Source of the DNA: Nitrogeniibacter aestuarii
Lineage (GTDB): Bacteria > Pseudomonadota > Gammaproteobacteria > Burkholderiales > Rhodocyclaceae
Direction of reading: 5' to 3'
Assembly: GCF_017309585.1 (NCBI RefSeq)
Contig: NZ_CP071321.1
Span: 992,001 to 1,056,000, forward strand
Length of the DNA: 64,000 nucleotides
Part shown: positions 44,426 to 52,231 of the stretch, one piece after another
Numbering within the stretch: position 1 is the stretch's first letter
Layout: the number at the start of each line of letters is the position of its first letter
The notes under the pieces: model-generated
Databases searched by the model: none
Seen by the model: the letters and a program-made list of their open reading frames with translations, nothing else
What the model was told of the DNA's origin: nothing
Position numbers and translations under genes: made by a program

Positions 44426-45052
44426 TCAGGCAGCAGGACGCTGCTCGCGCGCCTGCGCTCGCGTCACGGCCGGTCGGGCCAGGTGGCGTTCCATGTAATC
44501 GAGCAGCACGGAAGGGACGATCTCGAGTTTGGCGGACTGTGCCCAGGCCAGACAGTGGGTGATCACGATATCCGCAATCGAGAACTGCTCACCCGCGACA
44601 AAGGATCGGCCAACCAGATGCCTGGCCAGTAGTGAGCAGGCGCTGGCGAACTCCCAGCGGCAGGTCTCTTCGATGGTGGCGTTGCGCCGAGCGGCAGGCA
44701 GCACAAATCGATGCTTTGCGATCGTCCACAGGGGTGGCTCCAGTTCGGTCAGCCCGAACATCAACCATTGCAGGGCCTCTGCCCGTGCCGTACCGGCGGC
44801 GGGCATGAGCTGCGCCTCTGGAAACTTCTCTGCCAGCCACAGCAGCATCGCGCCGGATTCGGTCATGGCCGTGCCATTCTCGACCAGGGCGGGCACCTTG
44901 CCGGCCGGGTTGATCTTGAGAAAGTCGGGTGAGCGTCCTGCGCCGCGAAACAGGTCGATCAGCACGTACTCATATTCTGCGCCAGCCTCTTCGAGCGCCC
45001 ACACCGCGCGCAGCGAACGGGAATTCGGGCAGCCATATACCGTCAGCATCAT
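44426..45052 (-). CDS. Glutathione S-transferase family protein
   Basis: A 208-residue GST: thioredoxin-like N-terminus (LTVYGCPNSRSLRAVWALEE, LKINPAGKVPALVENG, TESGAMLLWLAEKF) and an all-helical C-terminal domain with the FSIADIVITHCLAW N-capping block. Likely conjugation or isomerase activity; substrate not predictable. Confidence 0.9.
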   Translation of the reverse strand: MMLTVYGCPNSRSLRAVWALEEAGAEYEYVLIDLFRGAGRSPDFLKINPAGKVPALVENGTAMTESGAMLLWLAEKFPEAQLMPAAGTARAEALQWLMFGLTELEPPLWTIAKHRFVLPAARRNATIEETCRWEFASACSLLARHLVGRSFVAGEQFSIADIVITHCLAWAQSAKLEIVPSVLLDYMERHLARPAVTRAQAREQRPAA

Positions 45053-45290
45053 GTTTTCTCCGGATGAACGGCCCTCATTGTAGTGGGCTGACGCCCGATG
45101 TGGGTGGTCGTGTGCTTTCCGATCCTGCTGCCAAACAAGCGCTTGAAAAGGCGTGGCAGGTCGCGCAGGCCAGTGGGTGTGACGGGGCTCGTATCACGCC
45201 CGGACCGTGTTGATGACAGGGTAATCGTCCCGATCTGCCGGCGCGGGCAGGCTTGAATCGGCATGTGGATGGAAGGCGCGCGCCCGGAGG

Positions 45291-45314
45291 TGGAAACTGG
45301 TAATCCACTTTCCA
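45291..45314 (+). promoter_or_regulatory. Upstream activator-type dyad of hupS
   Basis: Inverted repeat TGGAAACTGG (45291-45300), TAAT, CCACTTTCCA (45305-45314): 9 of 10 paired positions match. It lies about 90 bases before the -24 element at 45391, the usual enhancer distance for a sigma54 activator (HoxA/HupR type). The rest of 45053-45477 shows no gene. Confidence 0.6.
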
Positions 45315-45390
45315 GTACAGGGGCGCTCGGGCCGTCGGGGTGATTTGTAACCGCCTGAAACCACGCGGGTTTTGAGGCATCGGTTGCGGG

Positions 45391-45406
45391 TGGCACGGAT
45401 CTTGAG
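45391..45406 (+). promoter_or_regulatory. Sigma54-like promoter of hupSLC
   Basis: TGGCAC-GGATC-TTGA: a perfect -24 half with -12 TTGA instead of TTGC. Predicted start near 45416, giving a leader of about 60 bases before hupS. Weakened -12 lowers confidence, but position and the upstream dyad support it. Confidence 0.6.
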
Positions 45407-45477
45407 TCTATGTGCCCGTTGATGCGTGTCCGGATCAGTGGATGGCACATCGAATAACACCCAATGGGAGACGCCCG

Positions 45478-46566
45478 ATGACCGAAACCTTTTACGAGGT
45501 ACTGCGCCGCCAGGGGATTACGCGCCGCAGTTTTCTGAAGTTCTGCTCGTTGACCGCCACGTCGCTCGGACTGGGTTCCGCGTTTGCGCCGAAGATCGCG
45601 CATGCGCTGGAAAACAAGCCGCGCACGCCGGTGATCTGGTTGCATGGCCTGGAATGCACCTGCTGTTCCGAGTCGTTCATCCGTTCCGCCCACCCGCTGA
45701 CCAAGGATGTGGTCCTGTCCATGCTGTCGCTCGATTACGACGACACGCTGATGGCCGCGGCCGGTCATCAGGCCGAGGCGATTCTCGAAGAGGTTCGCCG
45801 CAAGTACAAGGGCAACTTCATTCTGGCCGTGGAAGGCAACCCGCCGCTGAACGAGGACGGCATGTTCTGTATCCACGGTGGTCGTCCGTTCATCGAGGTG
45901 CTCAAGGAGACGGCCGCGGATGCCAAGGCCATCATTTCCTGGGGCTCGTGTGCTTCCTGGGGCTGTGTGCAGGCCGCCAAGCCGAACCCGACGCAGGCGA
46001 CGCCGATTCACAAGGTGATTCACGACAAGCCCATCATCAAGGTGCCGGGCTGCCCGCCGATCGCCGAGGTCATGACGGGGGTCGTGACCTACATGCTGAC
46101 CTTCGACAAGATTCCCGAACTCGATCGCCAGGGGCGTCCGAAGATGTTCTACGGCCAGCGGATCCACGACAAGTGCTACCGCCGTCCGCACTTCGACGCC
46201 GGTCAGTTCGTCGAGGAGTGGGACGACGAGAACGCGCGCCGTGGCTACTGCCTCTACAAGGTCGGTTGCAAGGGCCCGACCACGTACAACGCCTGCTCGA
46301 CCGTGCGCTGGAACGAGGGGACGTCCTTCCCCATCCAGTCGGGTCACGGTTGTATCGGTTGCTCGGAAGACGGCTTCTGGGACAAGGGTTCCTTCTACGA
46401 CCGTCTGACGGATATCAAGCAGTTCGGCGTCGAGAAGAATGCCGACGAGGTGGGTCTGGCTGTGGCCGGCACCGTGGGCGCCGTGGCGGCGGCTCATGCG
46501 GCCGTATCCGCACTGTCGCGTGTGCGCAACAAGCCGGGTTCTGACTTGCCGAAGGGAGACAACTAA
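45478..46566 (+). CDS. hupS: [NiFe] uptake hydrogenase small subunit, O2-tolerant type
   Basis: A 362-residue precursor. The Tat signal is TRRSFLKF, with predicted cleavage after AHA at residue 43. The proximal-cluster region reads LECTCC (C60, C62, C63) and GSCASWGC (C158, C163). C62 and C163 are the two supernumerary Cys that define the [4Fe-3S] cluster of O2-tolerant membrane-bound hydrogenases (Hyd-1 C19 and C120; the offset of 43 fits exactly). Further Cys/His ligands of the medial and distal clusters follow. A C-terminal membrane anchor (about residues 325-345) links it to HupC. Start at 45478 with GGGAG at 45466-45470. Confidence 0.97.
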   Translation: MTETFYEVLRRQGITRRSFLKFCSLTATSLGLGSAFAPKIAHALENKPRTPVIWLHGLECTCCSESFIRSAHPLTKDVVLSMLSLDYDDTLMAAAGHQAEAILEEVRRKYKGNFILAVEGNPPLNEDGMFCIHGGRPFIEVLKETAADAKAIISWGSCASWGCVQAAKPNPTQATPIHKVIHDKPIIKVPGCPPIAEVMTGVVTYMLTFDKIPELDRQGRPKMFYGQRIHDKCYRRPHFDAGQFVEEWDDENARRGYCLYKVGCKGPTTYNACSTVRWNEGTSFPIQSGHGCIGCSEDGFWDKGSFYDRLTDIKQFGVEKNADEVGLAVAGTVGAVAAAHAAVSALSRVRNKPGSDLPKGDN

Positions 46567-46568
46567 TC

Positions 46569-48422
46569 ATGGCAGCATACGAGACTCAAGGGTTCCGGCT
46601 GGACGACTCCGGCCAGCGTGTGGTCGTCGATCCGGTGACCCGTATCGAGGGGCACATGCGTGTCGAAGTGAACCTCGACGAGAACAACGTGATCCGCAAC
46701 GCAGTGTCCACCGGCACCATGTGGCGTGGCCTCGAAGTGATCCTGAAGGGGCGCGATCCGCGCGACGCCTGGGCCTTCGTGGAGCGCATCTGCGGGGTGT
46801 GTACCGGGTGTCACGCGCTGACCTCGGTGCGTGCCGTCGAAGACGCGCTGGGCATCCAGATCCCGAAGAATGCGCACCTCATCCGCGAGATGATGGCCAA
46901 GACCCTTCAGGTCCATGACCACGCGGTGCACTTCTATCACCTGCATGCCCTGGACTGGGTGGATGTGGTCTCGGCGCTGAGCGCTGATCCGCGCGCCACC
47001 TCCGAGCTGCAGCAGGTTGTGTCGCCGTCGCATCCGCTGGCATCCCGCGGCTACTTCCGCGACATCCAGAACCGCCTGAAGAAGTTCGTCGAGTCCGGCC
47101 AGCTGGGCCCGTTCATGAACGGCTACTGGGGCAACCCGGGTTACAAACTGCCGCCTGAAGCCAACCTGATGGCCGTGGCGCACTATCTGGAAGCGCTGGA
47201 TCTGCAGAAGGAGTGGGTGAAGGTCCACACCATCTTCGGCGGTAAGAACCCTCACCCGAACTATCTGGTCGGGGGCGTGCCGTGCGCGATCAACATCGAC
47301 GACACCGGCGCGGTGGGTGCGATCAACATGGAGCGCCTGAACTTCGTCAAGGCGCGTATCCAGGAGATGATCGACTTCAACAACAACGTCTACATCCCGG
47401 ACGTACTGGCGATCGGCACCATCTACAAGAACGCCGGCTGGCTGTACGGCGGCGGCCTGTCTGCCCTCAACGTGGCGGACTACGGTACGTACGAAAAAGT
47501 CCCCTACGACTTTTCCACGCATCAGCTGCCGGGCGGTGCCATCATCGATGGCAACTGGGACGACATCCAGGAAATCGATCCGCGTGATCCGGAGCAGGTG
47601 CAGGAGTTCGTCAATCACTCCTGGTACACCTACCCTGACGAGAACAAGGGCCTGCACCCCTGGGACGGCATCACCGAACCGTTCTACCAGCTCGGCCCCA
47701 ACACCAAGGGCTCGCGCACCAACATCAAGGAGCTCGACGAGGGCGGGAAGTACTCGTGGATCAAGTCGCCGCGCTGGCGTGGCCATCCGATGGAAGTGGG
47801 GCCGCTGGCGCGCTACATCCTCGGTTACATGCACGCCACGAAGGGCAACAAGCATTGCCAGCGCGTCAAGGATCAGGTCGATTACTCCGCTCGCATGATC
47901 AACCGCGACATCCCGCGTCTGCTCGGCATGCCGGACACCGACTACGGGCTGAAGCAGCTGCTGCCGACCACCATCGGTCGCACCCTGGCGCGTGCACTGG
48001 AAAGCCAGTACTCGGCCGAAATGATGATGGACGACTTCAACGAGCTGATCGACAACCTCAAGGCGGGCGACTCTGCCACCGCGAACGTCGAGAAGTGGGA
48101 TCCCGCCAACTGGCCGAAGGAAGCCAAGGGGGTTGGTACCGTGGCAGCGCCGCGCGGCATGCTGGGTCACTGGGTCAAGATCAAGGACGGCAAGATCGAG
48201 AACTACCAGTGCGTCGTGCCGACCACCTGGAACGGTTCGCCGCGTGACGGCAAGGGGCAGATCGGTGCTTTCGAAGCCTCGCTCATGAATACCCCGGTCG
48301 AACGCGCGGAAGAGCCGCTCGAGATCCTGCGTTCCCTCCACTCCTTCGATCCGTGTCTGGCGTGCTCAACGCACGTGATGAGCCCGGATGGTCAGGAGAT
48401 GGCCGAGGTCAAGGTTCGATAA
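46569..48422 (+). CDS. hupL: [NiFe] uptake hydrogenase large subunit
   Basis: A 617-residue catalytic subunit. NiFe ligands: N-terminal RICGVCTGCH (C75, C78) and C-terminal DPCLACSTH (C596, C599). HupD is expected to cut after H602, releasing a 15-residue tail after nickel insertion. Oxidises H2 in the periplasm and is exported together with HupS by its Tat signal. Two bases after hupS. Confidence 0.97.
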   Translation: MAAYETQGFRLDDSGQRVVVDPVTRIEGHMRVEVNLDENNVIRNAVSTGTMWRGLEVILKGRDPRDAWAFVERICGVCTGCHALTSVRAVEDALGIQIPKNAHLIREMMAKTLQVHDHAVHFYHLHALDWVDVVSALSADPRATSELQQVVSPSHPLASRGYFRDIQNRLKKFVESGQLGPFMNGYWGNPGYKLPPEANLMAVAHYLEALDLQKEWVKVHTIFGGKNPHPNYLVGGVPCAINIDDTGAVGAINMERLNFVKARIQEMIDFNNNVYIPDVLAIGTIYKNAGWLYGGGLSALNVADYGTYEKVPYDFSTHQLPGGAIIDGNWDDIQEIDPRDPEQVQEFVNHSWYTYPDENKGLHPWDGITEPFYQLGPNTKGSRTNIKELDEGGKYSWIKSPRWRGHPMEVGPLARYILGYMHATKGNKHCQRVKDQVDYSARMINRDIPRLLGMPDTDYGLKQLLPTTIGRTLARALESQYSAEMMMDDFNELIDNLKAGDSATANVEKWDPANWPKEAKGVGTVAAPRGMLGHWVKIKDGKIENYQCVVPTTWNGSPRDGKGQIGAFEASLMNTPVERAEEPLEILRSLHSFDPCLACSTHVMSPDGQEMAEVKVR

Positions 48423-48494
48423 CGCCAGAGGGGCGGGGCGTCACGGCCGCAGGACGGTTGCGACGCCTTCCCGCCCCGCTAACGGAGGTGACAC

Positions 48495-49220
48495 ATGTCT
48501 CATAAAAACATGGCTGACGTCACGGGGGTGGATGACAATGCGGTGGCGCACGCCTCCAGCATCAAGGCCATCTACGTGTATGAAGCTCCGGTCCGCATCT
48601 GGCACTGGATCAACGCGCTGGCGATCACGGTGCTGTGCATCACCGGCTACTTCATCGGCTCTCCCTTGCCCTCGGTGCCGGGTGAAGCGAGCAACAACTT
48701 CCTCATGGGCTACATCCGCTTCACGCACTTTGCAGCGGGTTACGTGTTTGCCATCGGGTTGGTGGGGCGCGCCTACTGGGCCATCGTGGGCAACCACCAT
48801 GCCCGCGAGTTGTTCAGCGTGCCGATCTTTACCGTGGCCTACTGGCGCGAACTGTTTTCCATGCTCAAGTGGTACGGCTTCATGCGGCCCTATCCGAACC
48901 GCTACGTGGGTCACAACCCGCTGGCACGGATCTCCATGTTCTTCGGCTTCCTGCTCATGGGTGTCTTCATGCTGTGCACCGGTTTCGCGCTTTACGGCGA
49001 AGGGGCGCAGGAAGGCCACCTGATGCACACGCTCTTCACCAGTTGGGTGCTGCCGCTGTTCAGCAACTCCCAGGACTTGCATACCTGGCATCACGTGGGC
49101 ATGTGGGTGATCATCTGCTTCGTGATCCTGCATGTGTATGCGGCAATTCGCGAAGACATCATGGGCCGCCAGAGCATCATCAGCACCATGATCAGTGGGT
49201 TCCGCATGTTCAAGAACTGA
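48495..49220 (+). CDS. hupC: Hydrogenase b-type cytochrome subunit
   Basis: A 241-residue Ni/Fe-hydrogenase cytochrome b: four membrane spans with His ligands in RIWHWINALAI (start), RFTHFAAGYVF, and DLHTWHHVGMWVI near the end. It passes electrons from HupS to quinone. GGAGGTG just upstream of the start. A terminator follows, so hupSLC is one unit. Confidence 0.94.
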   Translation: MSHKNMADVTGVDDNAVAHASSIKAIYVYEAPVRIWHWINALAITVLCITGYFIGSPLPSVPGEASNNFLMGYIRFTHFAAGYVFAIGLVGRAYWAIVGNHHARELFSVPIFTVAYWRELFSMLKWYGFMRPYPNRYVGHNPLARISMFFGFLLMGVFMLCTGFALYGEGAQEGHLMHTLFTSWVLPLFSNSQDLHTWHHVGMWVIICFVILHVYAAIREDIMGRQSIISTMISGFRMFKN

Positions 49221-49257
49221 ATGTTTGTGTGATATTTCGCAAACTCGAACGGGATTG

Positions 49258-49287
49258 AAAGGCGGCGCGTGACTTGCGCCGCCTTTT
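49258..49287 (+). terminator. Terminator after hupSLC
   Basis: AAAGGCGGCGC (49258-49268) and GCGCCGCCTTT (49276-49286), 11-bp stem with a T-run end. Separates the structural genes from the accessory genes. Confidence 0.85.
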
Positions 49288-49357
49288 CCCGTTCACCGGT
49301 CATATATTCTTGCCGTTGGAATAATCAAAAAACATTTCAATACAGAGAGGCGAGATC

Positions 49358-50041
49358 ATGGAATTGCGTATCGGCGCAGATGATCTGGATGCAAAAGACC
49401 TGACCCTGGTCCGTTCCACGTCGCGACTGCACACCCGCGCATGGGTGTGGGTCGATTCCTTCTTCGATGCCGACCTGTGGCTCGTTGACCTGACCCGGCC
49501 GCAGGACAAGACCCCCGCCGACATGCTGGCCGACGCACGGGTGGCCTGTCTGGACAACTCGCTCGAGCATGCTTCCGCCGGTCTCAAGATCGTCACCAAG
49601 CCCCTCAAGGCCGTGCACCTCATGCGCCTGTTCGATTCGGTCATGAACCGGACGGGTGGGGTGGACGCCGTGGCCGAGGCCCGGATCATCACGCCCGCGC
49701 CACAGCCGGCCGCGCCTGCCGATGCCCGCATCGTCGACGTCCCCGGCGAGGCCGCCGCGCCGGCGGCAGATACGCCGCCCTGGTTCGGACGCAAGGTGCG
49801 TTTGCTCAAGTCCCCGAATCTGGCCAAATATCCGGTGTCGGTCGAATTGCTGGGCTGGCTGGAGACCATGCAGGCGAAGCCGGTGGATGTTCAGATCATT
49901 CACGATACCTTGCCGCTCGATCGCGACATGCTCCAGGACCTGCTCAATGAAGCGGCCAAGGGAGGCGCCCTGGTCGACGAGGCCGGTCAGCGGATCGCGC
50001 CCATGGTCAGTACCAAGAAGAGCCGCTTCAAGATCTGGTAA
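49358..50041 (+). CDS. Unknown protein in the hydrogenase locus, possible degenerate receiver-like domain
   Basis: A 227-residue soluble protein. Residues 1-95 have a receiver-like rhythm (ADLWLVDLTRP as a beta-3-like strand, LKIVTKPLKAVHLMRLFDSVM as the K-P plus terminal helix), without a clear phospho-acceptor site. An Ala/Pro-rich linker (105-140) leads to a basic C-terminal helical domain (VELLGWLETMQAKP...). Comparison is by eye and weak. Placed between the hup terminator and a sigma54-like site, so regulation of hydrogenase is a fair guess. Confidence 0.6.
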   Translation: MELRIGADDLDAKDLTLVRSTSRLHTRAWVWVDSFFDADLWLVDLTRPQDKTPADMLADARVACLDNSLEHASAGLKIVTKPLKAVHLMRLFDSVMNRTGGVDAVAEARIITPAPQPAAPADARIVDVPGEAAAPAADTPPWFGRKVRLLKSPNLAKYPVSVELLGWLETMQAKPVDVQIIHDTLPLDRDMLQDLLNEAAKGGALVDEAGQRIAPMVSTKKSRFKIW

Positions 50042-50056
50042 CGCCCGCTCCACGAG

Positions 50057-50073
50057 TGGAAAGCCGATTTCCA
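50057..50073 (+). promoter_or_regulatory. TGGAAA/TTTCCA dyad upstream of the HigA-like gene
   Basis: TGGAAA-GCCGA-TTTCCA, about 95 bases before the -24 element at 50160. The arms are the same hexamers as in the hupS dyad at 45291-45314. Confidence 0.5.
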
Positions 50074-50159
50074 TCCCGCGGGCTGACTTGGTCAGTCAGA
50101 TTGCCGTGCTTCTGGCCTGTGTTTCACTCATGTCTCTGTTTTTAATGAAAAACCCTGGC

Positions 50160-50175
50160 TGGCACGATGCTTGTT
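50160..50175 (+). promoter_or_regulatory. Sigma54-like site upstream of the HigA-like gene
   Basis: TGGCAC-GATGC-TTGT: perfect -24, with -12 TTGT in place of TTGC. Predicted start near 50186, about 60 bases before the likely ATG at 50247. Confidence 0.5.
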
Positions 50176-50246
50176 AGGTAGACCCTGCAGGACGTGCCCA
50201 CGTCCTGTCTGACAATGCGTCAGTGGTTCCCTCTACTTTGCAAGCT

Positions 50247-50621
50247 ATGAATGCGATGCAACGCGCGGACGACGGTCCGCGCGCCCTTTTTCCTGATGCG
50301 TCACCCAAGGATTTTCGCGCCAGCTCGCTGGGGCGAACGCCGGTCCATCCCGGGTATTTTCTCGAGACGCGCTTCATGCGTCCCGCGCGAATCTCTCAGG
50401 ATGCACTCGCTCGTGCCTTGGGCATCTCCCGGCGCCGCGTGAATGAACTGGTGCGGGGGCGTCGTGCGTTCACGCCGGACACGGCGGTGCGACTGGGCAT
50501 CTACTTCCATACCGATCCACGCATGTGGATGGCCATGCAGGCGGCCTGGGATGTTCATCAGGCGTGGCGACAACTCGAAGCGCAGGGCGACCCGCTGGCG
50601 CTGGAAGTGCTTCAAGACTGA
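50247..50621 (+). CDS. HigA-type HTH regulator without a HigB partner
   Basis: A 124-residue XRE-family protein of the HigA/VapI antidote group: HPGYFLETRFMRPARISQDALARALGISRRRVNELVRGRRAFTPDTA (named in parts) covers the helix-turn-helix (about residues 36-80), followed by DPRMWMAMQAAWDVH. No HigB-like toxin lies on either side. The start is uncertain (GTG at 50223 or ATG at 50247/50256); none has a clear ribosome-binding site. It lies behind a sigma54-like site within the hydrogenase locus, so it may be a regulator in its own right. Confidence 0.75.
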   Translation: MNAMQRADDGPRALFPDASPKDFRASSLGRTPVHPGYFLETRFMRPARISQDALARALGISRRRVNELVRGRRAFTPDTAVRLGIYFHTDPRMWMAMQAAWDVHQAWRQLEAQGDPLALEVLQD

Positions 50622-50626
50622 CAGCG

Positions 50627-50674
50627 CGCTTTCCAATGTGAAAGCGAATTGATCGGTACTTCACTGTGAAAGCG
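50627..50674 (+). promoter_or_regulatory. Dyad and direct repeat upstream of hupD
   Basis: CGCTTTC-CAATGT-GAAAGCG (50627-50646) forms a 7-bp dyad that contains TTTCCA. A second TGTGAAAGCG repeats the right half at 50665-50674, 28 bases on. About 105 bases before the -24 element at 50743: an enhancer-type position. Confidence 0.55.
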
Positions 50675-50742
50675 CCGGAATAAATCGCAGTCGAAAACTT
50701 AAATCCCTGTTTTATAAACACTATCGATTCCGGTGGTCAGGG

Positions 50743-50758
50743 TGGCACGCCGGTTGCT
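50743..50758 (+). promoter_or_regulatory. Sigma54 promoter of the hupD-hyp operon
   Basis: TGGCAC-GCCGG-TTGC: full -24/-12 consensus (GG and GC ten bases apart). Predicted start near 50769, some 32 bases before hupD. Expected to drive hupDFGHIJK and onward hyp genes. Confidence 0.85.
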
Positions 50759-50800
50759 CTGTAACGCTTCATGTAACACTGACAAAGTGAGGCGTTGTCC

Positions 50801-51436
50801 ATGAGCAATCGTGGTGATTCCATTCTGGTTCTCGGGATCGGCAACCTGTTGTGGGCCGATGAAGGTTTTGGTGTGCGTTGCGCCGAAGCGCTTCAGGCGG
50901 GGTGGTCCCTGCCCGACAATGTGAACATTCTCGATGGCGGCACGCAGGGGCTCTACCTGCTGCCCTACGTGACCGAGGCCCGGCACCTGATCGTCTTCGA
51001 TGCCATCGACTACGGGCTCGAGCCCGGCACCCTGAAGGTGATCGAGGGCGACGACGTCCCCCGCTTCATGGGCGCCAAGAAGATGAGCCTGCACCAGACC
51101 GGCTTTCAGGAGGTGCTGTCCTCCGCCATGTTGATGGACGGTCTGCCCGAGTCTCTGGTGCTCATCGGCGTTCAGCCCAAGGAGCTGGAAGACTACGGCG
51201 GCAGCCTGCGCCCGGAAGTGCGTGCCCGCCTGCCCGAGGCGCTTCAGATTGCACTCTACAAGTTGCGCAGCTGGGGGGTGGAGCCGGTGGCCATCGAGGC
51301 CGCCGAAGATGCATCGCCTTTGAATCTGAACGACTACGAGGCCGGGCGCCCCGACGAAGAAGCCGCCTGCCGCATCGGCGACGATCGCTTTCTCGCGCGC
51401 ATGGCCGAAGGTCATCCGACCGACGTGGAGCTCTGA
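50801..51436 (+). CDS. hupD: Hydrogenase maturation protease
   Basis: A 211-residue HupD/HyaD endopeptidase that trims the C-terminus of HupL after nickel insertion. LVLGIGNLLWADEGFGVR carries the nickel-sensing Glu, LIVFDAIDYG the Asp ligand, and MSLHQTGFQEVL the His. ATG at 50801 (GAGG upstream) preferred over TTG at 50795. First gene behind a consensus sigma54 promoter. Confidence 0.94.
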   Translation: MSNRGDSILVLGIGNLLWADEGFGVRCAEALQAGWSLPDNVNILDGGTQGLYLLPYVTEARHLIVFDAIDYGLEPGTLKVIEGDDVPRFMGAKKMSLHQTGFQEVLSSAMLMDGLPESLVLIGVQPKELEDYGGSLRPEVRARLPEALQIALYKLRSWGVEPVAIEAAEDASPLNLNDYEAGRPDEEAACRIGDDRFLARMAEGHPTDVEL

Positions 51437-51438
51437 TC

Positions 51439-51744
51439 ATGTGTATCGGCGAGCCCGTTCGCATCGAGTCGGTCGAGGGCATGGTCGCGCAGTGTCGTGA
51501 CCGCTTCGGCGACCTGCGTACCATTGACCTGTTGCTGGTCGGCAAGCAGCCCGTCGGCACCTGGCTGCTGGTGTTCCTGGATGCCGCGCGCGACGTCATC
51601 GACGAAGCGCGAGCCCGGATGGTGCGCGAGGCCCTGGAGGCGGTCACCGCCGTCATGGCGGGTGGAGCGCTCGATATCGACAACGCATTTGCCGACCTCA
51701 TCGGTCGCGAACCCCAACTACCCGATTTCCTCAAGGGAGGCTGA
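51439..51744 (+). CDS. hupF: HupF, HypC-like chaperone for the hydrogenase
   Basis: A 101-residue HypC/HupF family protein: MCIGEPVRI with the essential N-terminal Cys after Met, and the LLVGKQPVGTWLLVFLDAARDVID barrel region (named in parts). Distinct from the true HypC at 58637. In Rhizobium-type systems HupF guards HupL under oxygen. Confidence 0.9.
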   Translation: MCIGEPVRIESVEGMVAQCRDRFGDLRTIDLLLVGKQPVGTWLLVFLDAARDVIDEARARMVREALEAVTAVMAGGALDIDNAFADLIGREPQLPDFLKGG

Positions 51745-51746
51745 AC

Positions 51747-52211
51747 ATGGAACAAGACATCCTGAGCCCCGATGCCGAGCGCTTTGCCACGCTGCTCGAG
51801 CGTCTCAAACGCGACCACGACATCGAGACCCTGGACGAGAACACCGCCGAGGCCTTCGGTGACGGCCCCGGCGACAGCCTGACCCTGGTGATCGAGGACG
51901 TGGTCCGCACGCCCGAGGTGTGGGATGTGGCGGTCGTGCTCCCCGAGGCGCTCAAATCCATCAAGCAACCCCTGCGCGCCGGTATCGCCACCCTCGATGC
52001 CAGCCGTCAGCTGTCGGCCAAGTACGGCGTCAAGCGCTTCCCGGCCATGCTGTTCCGTCGCGATGGTGAATACGTGGGCACCGTCGAAGGCATGCTCGAC
52101 TGGGGCTATCTGGTGGCCGCCATCGAACGCAAGCTGGGAGAAGACACCCAGCGCCCGCCGAGCATCGGCATTCCTGTCAAAGGCCCGTCTGCCGGTACCG
52201 GCTGCCACTAA
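51747..52211 (+). CDS. hupG: HupG/HoxO, small-subunit chaperone (thioredoxin-like)
   Basis: A 154-residue HyaE/HoxO family protein with a thioredoxin-like fold but no CxxC: VVLPEALKSIKQPLRAGI, KYGVKRFPAMLFRRDGEYVGTVEGML. It acts with HupH on the Tat precursor small subunit. Two bases after hupF. Confidence 0.88.
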   Translation: MEQDILSPDAERFATLLERLKRDHDIETLDENTAEAFGDGPGDSLTLVIEDVVRTPEVWDVAVVLPEALKSIKQPLRAGIATLDASRQLSAKYGVKRFPAMLFRRDGEYVGTVEGMLDWGYLVAAIERKLGEDTQRPPSIGIPVKGPSAGTGCH

Positions 52212-52231
52212 CGGAACCCCTGGAGAGATTC

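Noticed and set aside
50247..50621. Toxin-antitoxin locus
   Set aside because: Only the HigA-like half is present; no HigB-like gene lies on either side.
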